Shown here: piece by piece, positions 36,974-49,086 of the stretch
How the letters are laid out: each line of letters starts with the position of its first letter
Position numbering within the stretch: position 1 is the first letter of the stretch
Assembly: GCA_018340375.1 (NCBI GenBank)
Contig: JAFFJZ010000007.1
Coordinates: 22,976,001-23,040,000 of the forward strand
Reading direction: 5' to 3'
DNA: 64,000 nucleotides
Source of the DNA: Gonatopus flavifemur
Lineage: Eukaryota > Arthropoda > Insecta > Hymenoptera > Dryinidae
Translations under genes and position numbers: made by a program
The notes under the pieces: generated by a model
The model's database searches: none
Seen by the model: the letters and a program-made list of their open reading frames with translations, nothing else
What the model was told of the DNA's origin: nothing

Positions 36974-37639
36974 TTCCTGGTTCCAAACTTCGCGTTAAAA
37001 ATACTCTGCTAATCCGTTCTATTTACTCTTCGCTTATCTTTCATTCAACGTTTTTCTTACGCTTTTCCAGTTCCCAGGTACCTACACTGGTATAAGAGCG
37101 TTGAATCACGTGGTTGTAAAACATTTCTAATCTTACATCGGGGGACTGAAAAATACCTTCCTACCTACGGGCACTCGCTGCTCTGGAGCGGGCCCTGTTT
37201 CTCACTCCCTCTTGTATAATATACACGAGATTCATGAATCGTTGAAAAATTAAGGAATTCCCTCGAAAATAGATGTTTTCGCTTCAATAACCACCCGTAT
37301 GACACAACAATTCAAAATGAGTTTATAAATGCACCATCGTATGAACAAAAGTATTTTTTATTACAGGGTATATGTACAATATTGTAACTTCAACTGATAT
37401 TGAAGTATGAGAATTCTAAAGAATTCATCGAAAAAGTTTTAGGAACTCGTTGAGTCTTTTTGTTGAATAAAACTTTAAAAATTTGTTATTGTATAAAAAA
37501 TTAATAACATACTTTTTTTCAGAAAATATATTATTTGAAAAAAAAGGGAAATTCAATATTGTATCCCTATTTCATCTAATAACTCATATCGATTGATGTT
37601 CATGTCGAAATTGAAAGATATTTGATTATTTAGATTTGA

Positions 37640-38470
37640 TATTTCTCACGGAGAAGATCTTTTCGAATAAAAATCGAAGATAGGGCTCCGTGAAACGATA
37701 GGAACGTCCCTGGCCTGCCAGAATACAGAAAGAGGCCCTCCCCGTTCGTCCCTTTCCATTCCATTCCATTCCAGAGAGACCCGGTCGTTGTCTAAGTCTT
37801 CGTCGTGGTTTGTAACTGGTCGTCGTCGTCGCCGTCGTTGTCTCGCTTTATACACGCGGGCAATCTCGTCTGGCCAAAGCGTGTGGCAAAGCATGGCAAA
37901 GGAAGCATTCCATTCATAGTTTCGGGACGCTCAACACCAACGGCCATCATCTGGGAAATTCTGTCATCCCCGGCTTGCGTAGAGAAACAACAGAATTCCT
38001 ATTAGTACTTATAGTATTCTCACAGTGCCTTCGCGTAGATTTATTGTGTTTGGTGCGTTGTGAAAGACTAATAGTATAACAGTAATAGTAGTATTAGCAG
38101 TAGTAATAGTAGTAGTATAGTAGTAGCAACGACAGCAGAAGTACATGATGATAAGCAAAGTGTATAGTTTTTGATGAGTGTATGTTCAGCTGTATTTTTT
38201 GGGCGCAGCCTGTTGCCGCCTTCGTTATCGGTATAAAAAAAACGCAAGAAAAATCAAAACCACATAAAAAATAAAAAAGAAATACCAAGAAAACAAATAG
38301 TTGGGCATGGCACGGAGCGCCACGTGATGACGACGATTCATTTACTCAGCCAGGTCAGCTTAGACCTTAGGCCATATCCGACTCGACACTTCGATCAGGG
38401 AAAAACGTCATTATCAAACATTCCATTTGGATTGGTTTCAGAACACGTGGTTTACTCGTAATCCATCGAG
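37640..38470. promoter_or_regulatory. CpG-richer stretch, possible promoter or 5' exon
   Basis: Compared with its surroundings this interval is clearly richer in G+C and CpG, with a CGTCGTCGTCGCCGTCG run at 37822-37840 and an imperfect AGT/AGTAAT trinucleotide tract at 38083-38130. Such islands in AT-rich insect DNA often mark first exons. No start codon with a long frame is seen. It could belong to Cdk4 (a long first intron) or to another gene. Confidence 0.25.
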
Positions 38471-40424
38471 CAACGTCTTATGGTAAATATTTTCAATTGC
38501 TACATTGTGTCATTACTTTTCATTTTTTTTCCCCTATCCGCACATACGTATACTTACATTCAGATTTTATTCAAATAAAAAATTCCAAAGGAAAAGTCGA
38601 CTTTCGTACGATAATAAATTGTTTGATAAATTACCGAAAGGAAGACAAACGCTTAGAATACTAAACAGATTTTATAGTTACATTGAGCAATATTATATAT
38701 CGTCGTAAATCGAGAAGCCTCGAACACGTACGGAGTATGTCCCCTCCTTTTTTGCCTTACTGCTCTCGTTGGGAGAAGCTTAAGGCTTCTTTAAAGTGGC
38801 GATGTGAAAAGAAGTTATGTACTTTATTTGGGAGATAATCATAATTCAACTTCAAATTGATAAGTACAATTCTACAGGAAATTTTTGTTGGAGGAAGGGA
38901 AAAAATCGAGAATTCCAAATACCTTATGATTTCGTATGTTATCATTTCATTTCTTATTCCCACGGTGATTTTATGTTGTTCCACAACGTTGAAATAAAAC
39001 TTACCAACCAGAAATGGAATGTAGAATTCTATTGAAATGTATATACTGTGTTATCTTTCAATTACATTATTCTGAATGTTGAATAAATAACACATTCGAA
39101 TAATTTGATTTTGGAAAGTTAAATACCGTGAATATCGATTCATAAAGTTATTATAGTTTCAACTTTATTCTCGAGGTTGAAATAACCGATACAACATTGT
39201 TGAGGTAGATGCCCTTTTTTTAGAGGTTACGGGAGGTCATTCTTTATGTCGAGAAAACGAAGAAATTTTCGGTGGAAAGATTTTATCGTGAACGTCTCGT
39301 AAAACTTCCATACATTTTTCCATCAATTTTTTCAGAATATGAATTTCGGAACTAATGATTACCTTGGTGGAAAAAAAGTCCATTGAAACCCATTCACTGA
39401 TACAAAGTTTACAAAGATGAAGGACCATTCAATTCATTCGAAAACCGATTATGAATATGTTTGAATGGATTTTAATAGTTACTCACCGAGGCAAAGTTCG
39501 TATTAAATCTCATTCACCAATGGGAATCAATAGTCTCTGGGTAACCAGGATTATTTGGATGGAATTTAAAGTTGAACGTTGCACACAATTCTTGCTCTTG
39601 AGTGACAAACTTTTCTACCATTTTAATTTTTCTAAATCGTGATAAATTGTGTCAATTTTCATAATGGAAATCTTGACAATTGAATTATTCCCATTATTAT
39701 AGATTCAGAAACATCATATACATCATCTCTTTTTCACCGGATGTTGCAACTCACTGGTTGCCACAAAGTAGCTGAAGTAAGTACTGTAATGTTTCTGGGC
39801 CCAAACTTTCTAACCCAGTTGTTCGTCTTCTTCTATCTCATAAATGAGAGAGAAATCAACTCACAACCGGTTTATGAAATACTACCGTGAATCTCAATGG
39901 TATGAATATCCACAATTTCATTCATGACTGTACCCCAATAGAAATTTCTCTAAACATTTCTTATTTTCTCAAGGGCTTGTTGAATTTGATCAGAACCTCG
40001 AGAAAACTGCCTAGACAGCGCAGTAAGTTTCCAACACATCCCGAAAACACAACTTTCAGTTCTGTAAGCACTTCAAAATTGTGGATATTTTATTTAGGAA
40101 AAACTTTTTATGAACTTCCTTCAAACGTTTCAGAAAACTTCATTGTTAGCTCAAAACGCTTTATTTTGTCTTGCATTTTTTCGGAAAAGCTTAGGTGTTT
40201 TGGACAAAAAGGGGTCAATTTTCTTGTGAAGATACGTTGATAAAATTCACGTCAACCCCCACACAGCACACAAGTTCGAAGAGAATTCTTGAAAATCGAT
40301 AATACATTTTTCCAACCCCAATTGATTGCTTTATGAACTCTTTCTGATCTGGTATGCTATTTGGGCTACGTCTAACTTATGCAGGATATTCATTTGAAAT
40401 TTGATAAAACATCAAACCGTCATA
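38471..40424. other. No recognised gene or element
   Basis: AT-rich DNA with short frames. The longest (39887-40240) has no recognisable motif. Confidence 0.35.
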
Positions 40425-40635
40425 TACGGAAAAAATAATTTAGCTGCAGCAGCTAAGTAGCTAGCACGGACACGGACAGCCATTAAATTTGCTCCTGCAG
40501 CTAAATTTTAGCTGTGACAGCAAAAAAATTTGCATTTGTAGTTAATTTATTTGCGATAACAGGAGGAGCTAATTTAATGGCTGTCCGTGTCCGTGCTAGC
40601 TACTTAGTTGCTGCAGCTAAATTATTTTTTCCGTG
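40425..40635. mobile_element. 211-bp hairpin MITE, CACGG type (TSD TA)
   Basis: Ends TACGGAAAAAATAATTTAGC and GCTAAATTATTTTTTCCGTG are flanked by TA. The arms are nearly perfect inverted copies of about 85 bases, including TAGCTAGCACGGACACGGAC and its complement. Confidence 0.88.
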
Positions 40636-40839
40636 TATGATGAAGACACGCCTTCCGCTATTCCGTATTCAGAAAGTTTGACCCGAATGAAGATGAATTA
40701 TTAATGAAATTAAACTTCAATTAATTAATGCAATATATTATGGCGTATTTTATTCGCTGCATTGGATGCGCACTGGAATATTCTCTTCTTTCTCAAATTT
40801 ATAGACGAAAAAAAGGACAGAAATATCTCAGTGCGGGTA

Positions 40840-40954
40840 GGGGGTCTTTTGACTGAATGGACATGATTTGACAATCGCTAGTCATTCTCTAGTGGTCTCT
40901 GAAGGCGACTAGTAGAAATTGTCAAATCATGTCCATTCGGCCAAGAAACTCCTC
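40840..40954. repeat. 115-bp hairpin
   Basis: GAATGGACATGATTTGACAAT and its inverted copy (trimmed here to the matched words ATTGTCAAATCATGTCC) form arms of about 35 bases around a short centre. Likely a small MITE. Confidence 0.6.
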
Positions 40955-41016
40955 CAGTTTCAAAAAATCCATAGAATTTGATGGATTGAAATTTAATGGG
41001 ATTTGGTCAAAACATT

Positions 41017-41122
41017 CCCACATAGCATGGAAGTTTTGAGAACATTCTGAGAACGTTTCTAAAACGTTTAAAGTTCTCTAAAGGTTCTGACAACGTTTAT
41101 AGAACTTTCAGTGCTATGTGGG
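41017..41122. mobile_element. 106-bp CCC...GGG element (TSD TT)
   Basis: Ends CCCACATAGCATGGAAG and CTTTCAGTGCTATGTGGG are flanked by TT. The host repeat is present uninterrupted nearby (GGACATTGTGCAAGATT, 41209-41225), giving the empty site. Confidence 0.9.
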
Positions 41123-41254
41123 TTGTGCAAGATTCAATCAGAATTACATTGGAAAAATGCACTCTTCTGATTAAATCTAATTGAAAATGGTTTAATAGGA
41201 TTTGGTCAGGACATTGTGCAAGATTAAATGAGATTTGGCAAGAATCAATAGCTT

Positions 41255-41445
41255 CACTGGGAGAAAAATTTGGTTCTCATAACCATGTTTTTGACTTTGT
41301 CCATGTCATATAGTTGTCACAAGCAGATTTATGTGATTGTGTTTTGTTTTCCTGGTTATCATGATCAAATTTCAAGTCACTGTAACCATAAATCCTTCAC
41401 CATGCGAGCATTGTTTCTGTGACCATGTTGCTTTTTTTCTCAGTG
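41255..41445. mobile_element. 191-bp CACTG-ended MITE (TSD TT)
   Basis: Ends CACTGGGAGAAAAATTTGG and GCTTTTTTTCTCAGTG, TT on both sides; arms contain GGTTNTCATAACCATG words. Confidence 0.75.
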
Positions 41446-42006
41446 TTTGTTTAATCAGCGCCCCTACCCTCAATGTGCACTGAATACAACCAGTCCGACC
41501 CAATGGAAAAGGCTAATAGATCCTAGAGCAGCAGAATGGTAGATGTCGCAGTCCCTGAAGGGATGGGGGCCAAATCTATGAAATCATTGACAAGAGAAAG
41601 TATGATGCACCATTGGTAGTATGCGAGAAGCTCGACTGGTGTTAGCCCGAAAAATTTCAAATCCAAATATCAGTTAACCTGGCCCCATATTCAATTTTCT
41701 GAGGTGGATAAAATATCAGGTTCCAATAGATGTTTTGCCAGTGATATTCATAGGTGTCAGTGTTCTTCAATTCTAATGTACATGTATAATCACATTTTTT
41801 ATTGAAACAGGACCGGTTAGAGATAAGAATCCGTGTGAAAGAGTTGATGTTTTATATTGAATCTTCTATGATCTAAACAATCTGCAATACCATATAAATC
41901 AATATCATTGAAAATTCAAGATTTAGAACTTCCTGCACCTAAATCTGATGTGCAAATCACCTCAAAAATGTGTTGTTCACTTTTAATTTTCAAAAGATAT
42001 GTTGGA

Positions 42007-42242
42007 CCCTGGTTAGAAGAATCTATTGAATCTGACAAATGAAATTCAATGAAATTTGGTCAGAACATTGTCCAAGTTTAATCGTAATTTCGTGAGATTT
42101 GGCCAGATTCAACGAGATTCACATGAAAGTTCTGACCAGATCTCATTGAAAAATCACTGGTGAGATTTGGTCAGAACATTGTCCACGTTTAATTGTAATT
42201 TAATGAGAATTGGTCAGAATCAATGGGTTCTTCTAACCAGGG
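42007..42242. mobile_element. 236-bp CCC...GGG element (TSD GA)
   Basis: Ends CCCTGGTTAGAAGAATC and TTCTTCTAACCAGGG with GA on both sides. The interior carries the GGTCAGAACATTGTCCA repeats also seen at 30.7-30.9 and 41.0-41.2 kb. Confidence 0.75.
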
Positions 42243-42775
42243 GAAGGAATAAGGCAGTTTTTATACTCTATCAAAGTCGTTGAAAGAGTAACATTATATT
42301 ATGAAGACTGGTGATTATTGATAATATTGGTCATAGTATTCATAGATTATAAAGAGTTACAAATTAAAATTTTGAGTTTAAACAAAGTTTCAATGAAGAT
42401 TCGATTATAAACGTCATGAAGAAGTTTGTCGTCAAATTTGTTATGAATGTTTTTTTTTCAAATTTGTGATGCGAATGTGATATTGAAATATCAAGTGATA
42501 AAACTGTGAAACATTCTATGTTTATTTTTTTAAGTTTTAATTTTTAACACGTTTCTTTATCAAGTGGTAAAACAAATAAAACTTGTTTCATAGAGTGAAA
42601 ATCCATATCTCTTATGCAAGTTATAGTTATTCATATTTAAATTGAAAACAACATACTGATTGAAATCTTTACCATAATTGATGGAGTAAATAATAAATTT
42701 TACTATTTTGTGACGTTTCTTTCTGTCGTAATTTCATTATTACACTCTTCAGTCATATTTTAACTTGAAAAACAA

Positions 42776-42984
42776 CACTGTAAAAAATATTTAATGTAGA
42801 GTACCCACTCAAAGTTGGGAAAAGTCACATTTTTCTGTGAAAGTACTGGGCATTTTGATATTACAGCGTGGGACTTTTACAATGAAAAATGTATTTCTCC
42901 TACGCTGAGCGCAGTACTTTCATAGAGAAATGTAACTTTTCCCAACTTTGAGTGGGTAATCTACATTAAATATTTTTTACGGTG
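42776..42984. mobile_element. 209-bp CACTG-ended hairpin MITE (TSD AA)
   Basis: Ends CACTGTAAAAAATATTTAAT and ATTAAATATTTTTTACGGTG, AA on both sides. Arms of about 70 bases pair almost fully (ACCCACTCAAAGTTGGGAA and complement). Confidence 0.85.
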
Positions 42985-43034
42985 AAGCGTCAGAAGAAGC
43001 GAATCGAATGTTGCATCAACTTCTTTCATAAATT

Positions 43035-43158
43035 AAGCTGACATTTCATGGGGCGTCGAGGGACAGCGTCAACATTGGAAAAAAAGGGAGGTCCGATCGG
43101 TTCTCTTTTTTCTTCCAATGTTGACGCTGCCGCTCGATGCCCCATGAAATGTCAGCTT
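43035..43158. repeat. 124-bp near-perfect hairpin
   Basis: Arms of about 52 bases beginning AAGCTGACATTTCATGGGGC and ending GCCCCATGAAATGTCAGCTT enclose a short loop near 43088-43102. No target duplication was resolved. It may be a MITE or a small-RNA hairpin. Confidence 0.75.
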
Positions 43159-43678
43159 TATGCGTTCATCGAAAATTTTCATCGTGTAATAACAAAATAG
43201 GATTAGACGCTAAAAATGAGTTGTAGTTATTTACTGATTCCTGGCGATTATGAGAGAATTTAGAAAATAATAACCTCCAAATGTCAACAATTTTTCATAC
43301 TTTCGTTTCCCAATATCTACAAGTGACGAGGGAACCCAAATTCAAATTCAGAGTTCAATCTCAGATATGCTCTCAAGTATTATTTAATTTGAATTTGTAT
43401 TAATCAAGTATGTCATGGAAAAGTCGGCGCAAAATTCCAAGCCCAAAAGGTTTTTCAAATGATTATTTATTTCATCAGAATCAACATGGAGAGACATCTT
43501 CAGACTTAACACCGAGTTCAAACTTGGTTTCAAAGAGTTTCCTATTCTATACAATTGTGTATTCATAACAAGTAAGGTTAACCACTATTCGGGCTTCAAG
43601 TCATTCGGGTTATATAATCTGGTCGGGCTAACGTCGGTCGGGTTCAGGGGGCATAAAGTCAAATGAATAATCTTGAGA

Positions 43679-43787
43679 CAATGTTGCCAGGTTAGGGGAA
43701 TTTCTAAGGGAATCTGCCAATGAATTGACTCCATTGAATGGAATGACCAATGAAGAGACCCTAGATCTCCCTAACCTGGCAACAGTG
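43679..43787. mobile_element. 109-bp hAT element (TSD TCTTGAGA)
   Basis: Ends CAATGTTGCCAGGTTAGGG and CCCTAACCTGGCAACAGTG are flanked by perfect TCTTGAGA copies at 43671-43678 and 43788-43795. The opposite arm of the surrounding palindrome (near 44428) keeps the uninterrupted site. Confidence 0.92.
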
Positions 43788-43840
43788 TCTTGAGAACGAT
43801 ATTCAGCGCCACCTGAACTTTTTGGGAAGGTGGTGAATGC

Positions 43841-44069
43841 CGTTAAGGGCATTCATCAGAGGCAAAGTTACTAGATCTCTCCCCCCAGTTTTCTCAACGA
43901 TTAATGAATATAATCGATTTTAATGAGCAGGTGCATCTTCTTAGCATATCAAAGAAAGTGCAGCTACTCTTTATTTTTCATTTTATTTGTTCATTTCTGA
44001 GAAAACTGGGGGGGGGGGAGAAATTTGGAATCTAGTAATTTTTGCAGGGAGTAATGAATCCCCTTAATG
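43841..44069. repeat. Palindromic element with poly-C/poly-G subterminal tracts
   Basis: CGTTAAGGGCATTCATCAG and a diverged inverted copy ending CCCCTTAATG form the outside; inside these, CTCTCCCCCCAGTTTTCTCA pairs with TGAGAAAACTGGGGGGGG. Family unknown. Confidence 0.55.
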
Positions 44070-44076
44070 TCAGTTT

Positions 44077-44287
44077 TTCTGTTATTCTTTCAATTATTAT
44101 TCATTTAGTTCATATCCAGCTTTTATGTATTGATTAATTTTATTTTTCAATCGTATTTATAAGTGACTTATGGAATATAGACGTCTCTGAAGTAAGTCAC
44201 CTATGAATACGATTGAAAAATAAAGTCAATCAATGCATAAAAGCTGGATATGAACTAAATGAATAATAATTGAAAGAATAACAGAAA
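44077..44287. repeat. 211-bp hairpin with ~95-bp arms
   Basis: TTTCTGTTATTCTTTCAATT and AATTGAAAGAATAACAGAAA are exact inverted ends. Pairing continues through TTCATATCCAGCTTTTATG and CAATCGTATT with few mismatches. No coding content. Confidence 0.8.
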
Positions 44288-44830
44288 GAATCACATTATT
44301 ATAGGTTATGTCAGCAATTTCGCACACATCACATACATGTATTTTCATTGACGTATGTGTGAGTGTAAGCAATTCAATGTGTTATATACATGAAAGGCGC
44401 TTAACTCAGGTGGCACTGAATATTGTTCTCAAGATTATTCATTTGAGTTTATGCCCCCTGGTCGGATTTAAGTGCCATTCGGGCTTATTACCAGTCGGGC
44501 TTCTCGCATACTACCGCACCATTCTTTCCACCTAACGGTTTCGTTGATTTGGTTTTTCATTAACCTTTAGCGGACGGGACTGTGGTGCTAAAAGGGACCA
44601 ACCTGAAAATCAACCTTTTTCATGTTTTTCAAGGGTCATTTGATGTTATGAATACGGAAAGGATGATAAACAAATTTTTGAGGAATTGTCCTCTGCAGGT
44701 TAATTTGGCCCCCATCCTACCGAAGCATCATTCGCTCGAAGGTCCGATATCCCGAATCGCAGAGTCCCCAACAGCGGGCATATATTCAAATGGACATCTT
44801 CTAGACTGCTATCAGCGCCCCCAAAAGTAA

Positions 44831-44981
44831 GGCTGGGCTCCCATGCAACCGGATTGTCCGGAACGGAGCCATCTTCATTGGTAGAATACTAGTCTTATTT
44901 GAATATAACTATAACAACACTAGGGATCCACCAATTGTGAGCGTTCCGTTCCGGACAATCCGGCTGCATGGGATGCCAGCC
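44831..44981. mobile_element. 151-bp PIF/Harbinger-like MITE (TSD TAA/TGA)
   Basis: Ends GGCTGGGCTCCCATGCAACC and GGCTGCATGGGATGCCAGCC are inverted copies, with CGGATTGTCCGGAACGGA inside both. Flanks are TAA and TGA, a one-base-mutated 3-bp duplication of the type made by PIF/Harbinger. Confidence 0.6.
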
Positions 44982-45019
44982 TGAGGGTACTTGAATTACC
45001 TCATTCGGAATCACGGTCG

Positions 45020-45306
45020 CAGGGTTGGGAATTTGACATGTCCAGTGAGGTTTCTGACGTATAATACATATATTATTACGTATAATACATATACAACAAC
45101 GTTTAATACATATACGTATAAAAGGTAATTGTTGGTAATTTCTAGTGGATTTTTTGATGGACCGATCACATTTGGTTCCTAAGGGGGCCATTATGATGTA
45201 TTAAACTTGTATAAAACCTCATCAGTAATATACACTGTATTATACATGTATAATACTTGTATAAAAGTAGGAATATTATACTATGTATAATACATTCCCA
45301 ACCCTG
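45020..45306. mobile_element. 287-bp hAT element (TSD CACGGTCG)
   Basis: Ends CAGGGTTGGGAATTTG and ATTCCCAACCCTG lie between perfect CACGGTCG copies (45012-45019 and 45307-45314). The interior is dominated by TATAATACAT words. The terminal motif resembles the hAT at 23458. Confidence 0.93.
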
Positions 45307-45421
45307 CACGGTCGTATACACAGGTCTGGAAACTTCAGTGGTGGAGGTGACCCGTTCATGAACCAAATTTTCAATTATATTTTCAGCCATAAGGTGTCGC
45401 CTATAGTTCAGGGGTAATGTG

Positions 45422-47114
45422 TAGGGGTGTGCGAACCGTTCGAATCTCGAACCGAACCGAACTCCTACTGTTCGGTTCGGTTCGAACTTCGAACTTGATT
45501 AGCAGAAAAAGTTCGGTTCGGTTCGAATTTCGAACTTGGATAGTACAAAAAGTTCGGTTCAGTTCGAATTTCGAACTTGGATAACAGAAACAGTTCGGTT
45601 CGGTTCAAATTTCGAACTGCATTCATTGAAAAAGTTCAGCTCGAGATTCGATTTGTCACGGTTTGCTTCGAACTTTAGACTTAAAACCCGAAAAAATTCG
45701 ACTACGCTGGAAAAAAAAGACGATGTTGAATCGACCTATCATCAAGTAGATCTGATATCGATGCCAAGTTCAAGTGATGGAGAACACACATACAGGCGTT
45801 CCCATGTTGTTTTTGCTTGTAAACACGCAGAAACAACTTGTTTCCAAGTCGAATTGATATGATATTGGGTACTTGATAGACGCAAGTTGACAATACTGCG
45901 AATTAGATGAAATTAAATATATTCATAATGAATTCTATTCGCAGCCTCATTATTTTGCCTCCTCAGATGCGCGGGATATATATAGTGAACCCATAAGTTC
46001 TGCGTGATTAGACTATAAAGATATTATACTAGGAGGACGAGTCAGTAAACATGGGGTTTACACAAATAAAAAGAGACAGCTGCAAACAAAAGAAAGAGAG
46101 AAAAATGCAGTGAGGTGAGTGTCCTTGTCTTTTATGCAGAGAGGTTTATAATCAACGCTACCACAAACCTCAAAATAGTGTTGATTCATCACCATTTTTT
46201 TTTTAATAGTAGAGTAATCATTCTTGGTAACAGAGTGGTTTCTAATGTGAGTTAATCATGTTCCAAATATTGCATGAGGATATAAATAATTATATTAGGA
46301 GGAAATTTTACTTTGTGATTATTGAAATTTATGATAAAAGTGTTCTGCACCCAATTTCAAATTCATCTAGATACGTGGGATATGTTAAACTTACATAAAA
46401 AAACCACTCTGTTGCCAAGAGGGACAACCCTGTTATTCCAGAAATATGGTAATAAATCAACACTAGATTACATTATGGACACTTTTATGTGATTTATTGA
46501 AGAATTGAAGTGTTCTTCGTTACTTGCCTCAAATTTGCGACCATTTTATCAATATTTAAATACTAGTCGCTGCAGTTGAACATTCGGAAACAGAGAAAAA
46601 TTTATCTGCACTCAATTTTAAACTGACCCATAGAATATTCTCCGAACGTTTCTAAATTACCCAAACGTTTAATAAACATTCTCAAAATGTTTTACGTACT
46701 TTTGGTGCTACTAGGGTAGACTGTTTTATTACTGCAACATGCTGCATATGAAACGTCACTTTAAAAAATGAATTCATGATGGATTCTGTTTTCATAAATG
46801 TATTTCTAATTTAGTTTTGGCTTTGCGATTAGACGTTTTGGAAGTTGGAAGTAGGTTCGAAATTATAAAGTTCCGTTCAACTTGAAAAATATATTTGCAG
46901 TTCGGTTCGGTTCGACTGGGAAAATTTGGAGTTCGGTTCGAGTTCGGTTCGGGTTCGGTTCGACTTGAAAAATACATTTGGAGTTCGGTTCGAGTTCGGT
47001 TCGATTCGGTTCGAATTGAAAAATATATTTGAAGTTCGGTTCGAGTTCGGTTCGATTTGGAAAATATATTTGAAGTTCGGTTCGACTGAAAAATTCAAGG
47101 TTCGCACACCCCTA
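45422..47114. mobile_element. 1.69-kb hAT element (TSD GTAATGTG)
   Basis: Ends TAGGGGTGTGCGAACC and GGTTCGCACACCCCTA are perfect inverted copies between GTAATGTG at 45414-45421 and 47115-47122. Both ends carry arrays of GGTTCGGTTCGAA-like words (45434-45620 and 46895-47100), the usual subterminal layout of hAT transposase binding sites. No hAT transposase (R-W or dimerisation motifs) is readable inside, so it is non-autonomous. Confidence 0.93.
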
Positions 47115-47311
47115 GTAATGTGTGATCATAACCTATAAAATTCAACGACTTGTACGAAACCGTACTTATTGCTGAGAAGTAATAAAGTCAATTACTACCA
47201 CGACTTGTGGCAGGGTGTTGTATATTACCTATTCAAATGATATGAAGGATCCAGTCTGATTAAAATTAAAGTGAAAATGAATTTCAGTCAAATGTGTTTT
47301 GATATTTATAA

Positions 47312-47782
47312 GGGGTCATCCATAAACTACGTGGCCAATATAGGGGGAGGGAGGGGTAAGATGAAATGCTACGTTAGGCTACATGGGGGGGGGGGTCGGT
47401 TCCAAGCTACGTGTTTTTTTATTTATGTTGTACTTGGAAGAAAATTCTATGTAAATATCCAGAAAAATGATTCAATTGAATATAACCCGAATATATATTT
47501 GATTGGATCAAATAAGATTCTTCTTCATTCAAGTAAATCTCATTTAAAATGAGAGAAATTTTATTACAATAAAATAAATCTTTCATTTCAATTAATTTCA
47601 ATTTCATTAAGGTCATATTTGAATAAAAATTCATTTGATTGAAATTAATTCAGCTGAACGTGAAAAACTACGTTCCCACGTGGGGAGGGGGGGGGGTCAA
47701 AGAAAAACCACATTAGAGCTACATGGGGGGGGGGGGGTCAAAAAGTTGCAAAAACAGGGCCACGTAGTTTATGGACGGCTCC
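47312..47782. mobile_element. 471-bp PIF/Harbinger-like MITE (TSD TAA)
   Basis: Ends GGGGTCATCCATAAACTACG and CGTAGTTTATGGACGGCTCC are flanked by TAA on both sides, as PIF/Harbinger insertions usually are. Inside are G-runs of 9 to 13 bases in GCTACATGGGGGGGGG-type words at three places on the + strand. Confidence 0.75.
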
Positions 47783-47958
47783 TAAAGCAGGTACTTCGTT
47801 TTACATGTTGGTACAATGCGAGATTTCGGCATTTTTATTGATATACTTAATAATATCCCCTTTGACTTTCGCTGTGCTAACCACAAGGCACAATTAATCG
47901 AGAATACATCGGAATTTACAGCAAACGAATATTTTTCAAAGGTTAAGATGATATATTA

Positions 47959-48225
47959 CACGGAAAAAATAAAATGGAGAAATTTACCGTATAGGATTAA
48001 TGGTAATTTTTACAAAATATATTGTCGAATTTTTCGCATTTTAAGTCAAAAATAGATTTTTCTCTCATGATGTGAATTGTTTGACAAGATATTTTGTAAA
48101 AACTTCCATTTAAAGGCTTGAAGCGACGCGTTGTCATCCTATACAGGAGCTTTCCGAAGTGTTGGACCCGGGGCGTCTGGGGCGTATTTCTCCACAGCAA
48201 ATTTCTCCATTTTCTTTTTTCCGTG
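47959..48225. mobile_element. 267-bp CACGG-type MITE (TSD TA)
   Basis: Ends CACGGAAAAAATAAAATGG and CATTTTCTTTTTTCCGTG, TA on both sides. Subterminal GGAGAAATTT and complement. Confidence 0.85.
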
Positions 48226-48298
48226 TACCCCTGAACTGTAGGCGACATCTTATGGCTGAAAATATAATTGAAAATTTGGTCCATAAGTGGGTCCTACC

Positions 48299-48855
48299 CA
48301 CTGATCTCTATTATACACTGGATAGAGGATATTAAAAATTTCTTGTGACGAATTGAAGACTTGAGCCACCATTTTGTTGTGGGCTGAATGGTCATTTTTT
48401 AGCGGTAAATTTGAACCGTATCAATGTATTTCCAACAAAATCTGCATTATATTTCCACGTGATTGAAAAATTTTTCATTATCCTTTCCCATGTCATCTAA
48501 ATTTTAGTTCATAATACAAACAAGCATGAGATTCTGTTTATTGTTGAGTTTTTGTGAATTTCACAAAAAAATGTATATTTTCAATTATAGAAACGTTCCA
48601 AACCATTCAAACTGTAATCAATCATGATGTTTCCGAATTTCCCCATCATGTTACACAATATTGGGTATTAAGATTGCATTAATATTGATATACTGCACAA
48701 AATACTTCGATAGCATTCAAATTTACCACCAAAATTAACCATTCAGCCCACAAACAAATGGCGGCCCCAGAGTCTTCTATCACGTTCAATTACTCACAGA
48801 AGTCTTGTATCGCGGAGTCCTGTATCCGCTATCCAGTGTATATTAGAGATCAGTG
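48299..48855. mobile_element. 557-bp hAT-type element (TSD GTCCTACC)
   Basis: Ends CACTGATCTCTATTATACAC and GTGTATATTAGAGATCAGTG are flanked by perfect GTCCTACC copies (48291-48298, 48856-48863). Inner inverted words: GGGCTGAATGGT and complement. The terminal CAC is unusual for hAT, but the 8-bp duplication is exact. Confidence 0.88.
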
Positions 48856-48867
48856 GTCCTACCAGGG

Positions 48868-49086
48868 GCCATAAACTCGATAGGAGAATTTTTAGAATCA
48901 ACTTCAGCGCCGCCAAGGGGAAGGGTACTGGAACTAATTTCACATGGATACACTAACACAAAGGCTCAACAAATCATAAAAGTTTTTGAAACAGTATCAG
49001 TGCATTGATGTGAAATTAGTTCAAGTACCCTTCCCCTTGGGAGCGCTGAAATCAGTCTAAAAAATGTCCATTTGAGTTTATGCCCC
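48868..49086. repeat. Palindromic element (GGGGCCATAAACTC ends)
   Basis: GGGTACTGGAACTAATTTCAC and its inverted counterpart, plus CAGCGCCGCCAAGGGGAAGG against CCTTCCCCTTGGGAGCGCTG, form long arms. It is related to the outer palindrome at 43.6-44.5 kb through the GAGTTTATGCCCC end. Confidence 0.6.

Larger units (their letters stand above)
43588..44515. repeat. Outer palindrome with three nested elements
   Basis: Left arm CAGGGGGCATAAAGTCAAAT and right arm ATTTGAGTTTATGCCCCCTG pair. The pairing continues through AATAATCTTGAGA and GATATTCAGCGCCACCTGA, interrupted on the left by a hAT element. Further in are the palindromes at 43841-44069 and 44077-44287. Words of the form TTCGGGCTT and AGTCGGGCTT recur on both outer sides. 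Confidence 0.65.

Noticed and set aside
39887..40240. 117-codon frame on the + strand
   Set aside because: No recognisable domain, no context; expected by chance in 64 kb of both strands.
46792..47107. Open frames rich in R-T-E-P-N in the 1.69-kb hAT
   Set aside because: They are produced by translating the GGTTCG repeat array and show no protein family.
47271..47841. Glycine-rich frames in the PIF-like MITE
   Set aside because: They stem from the poly-G runs of the element.
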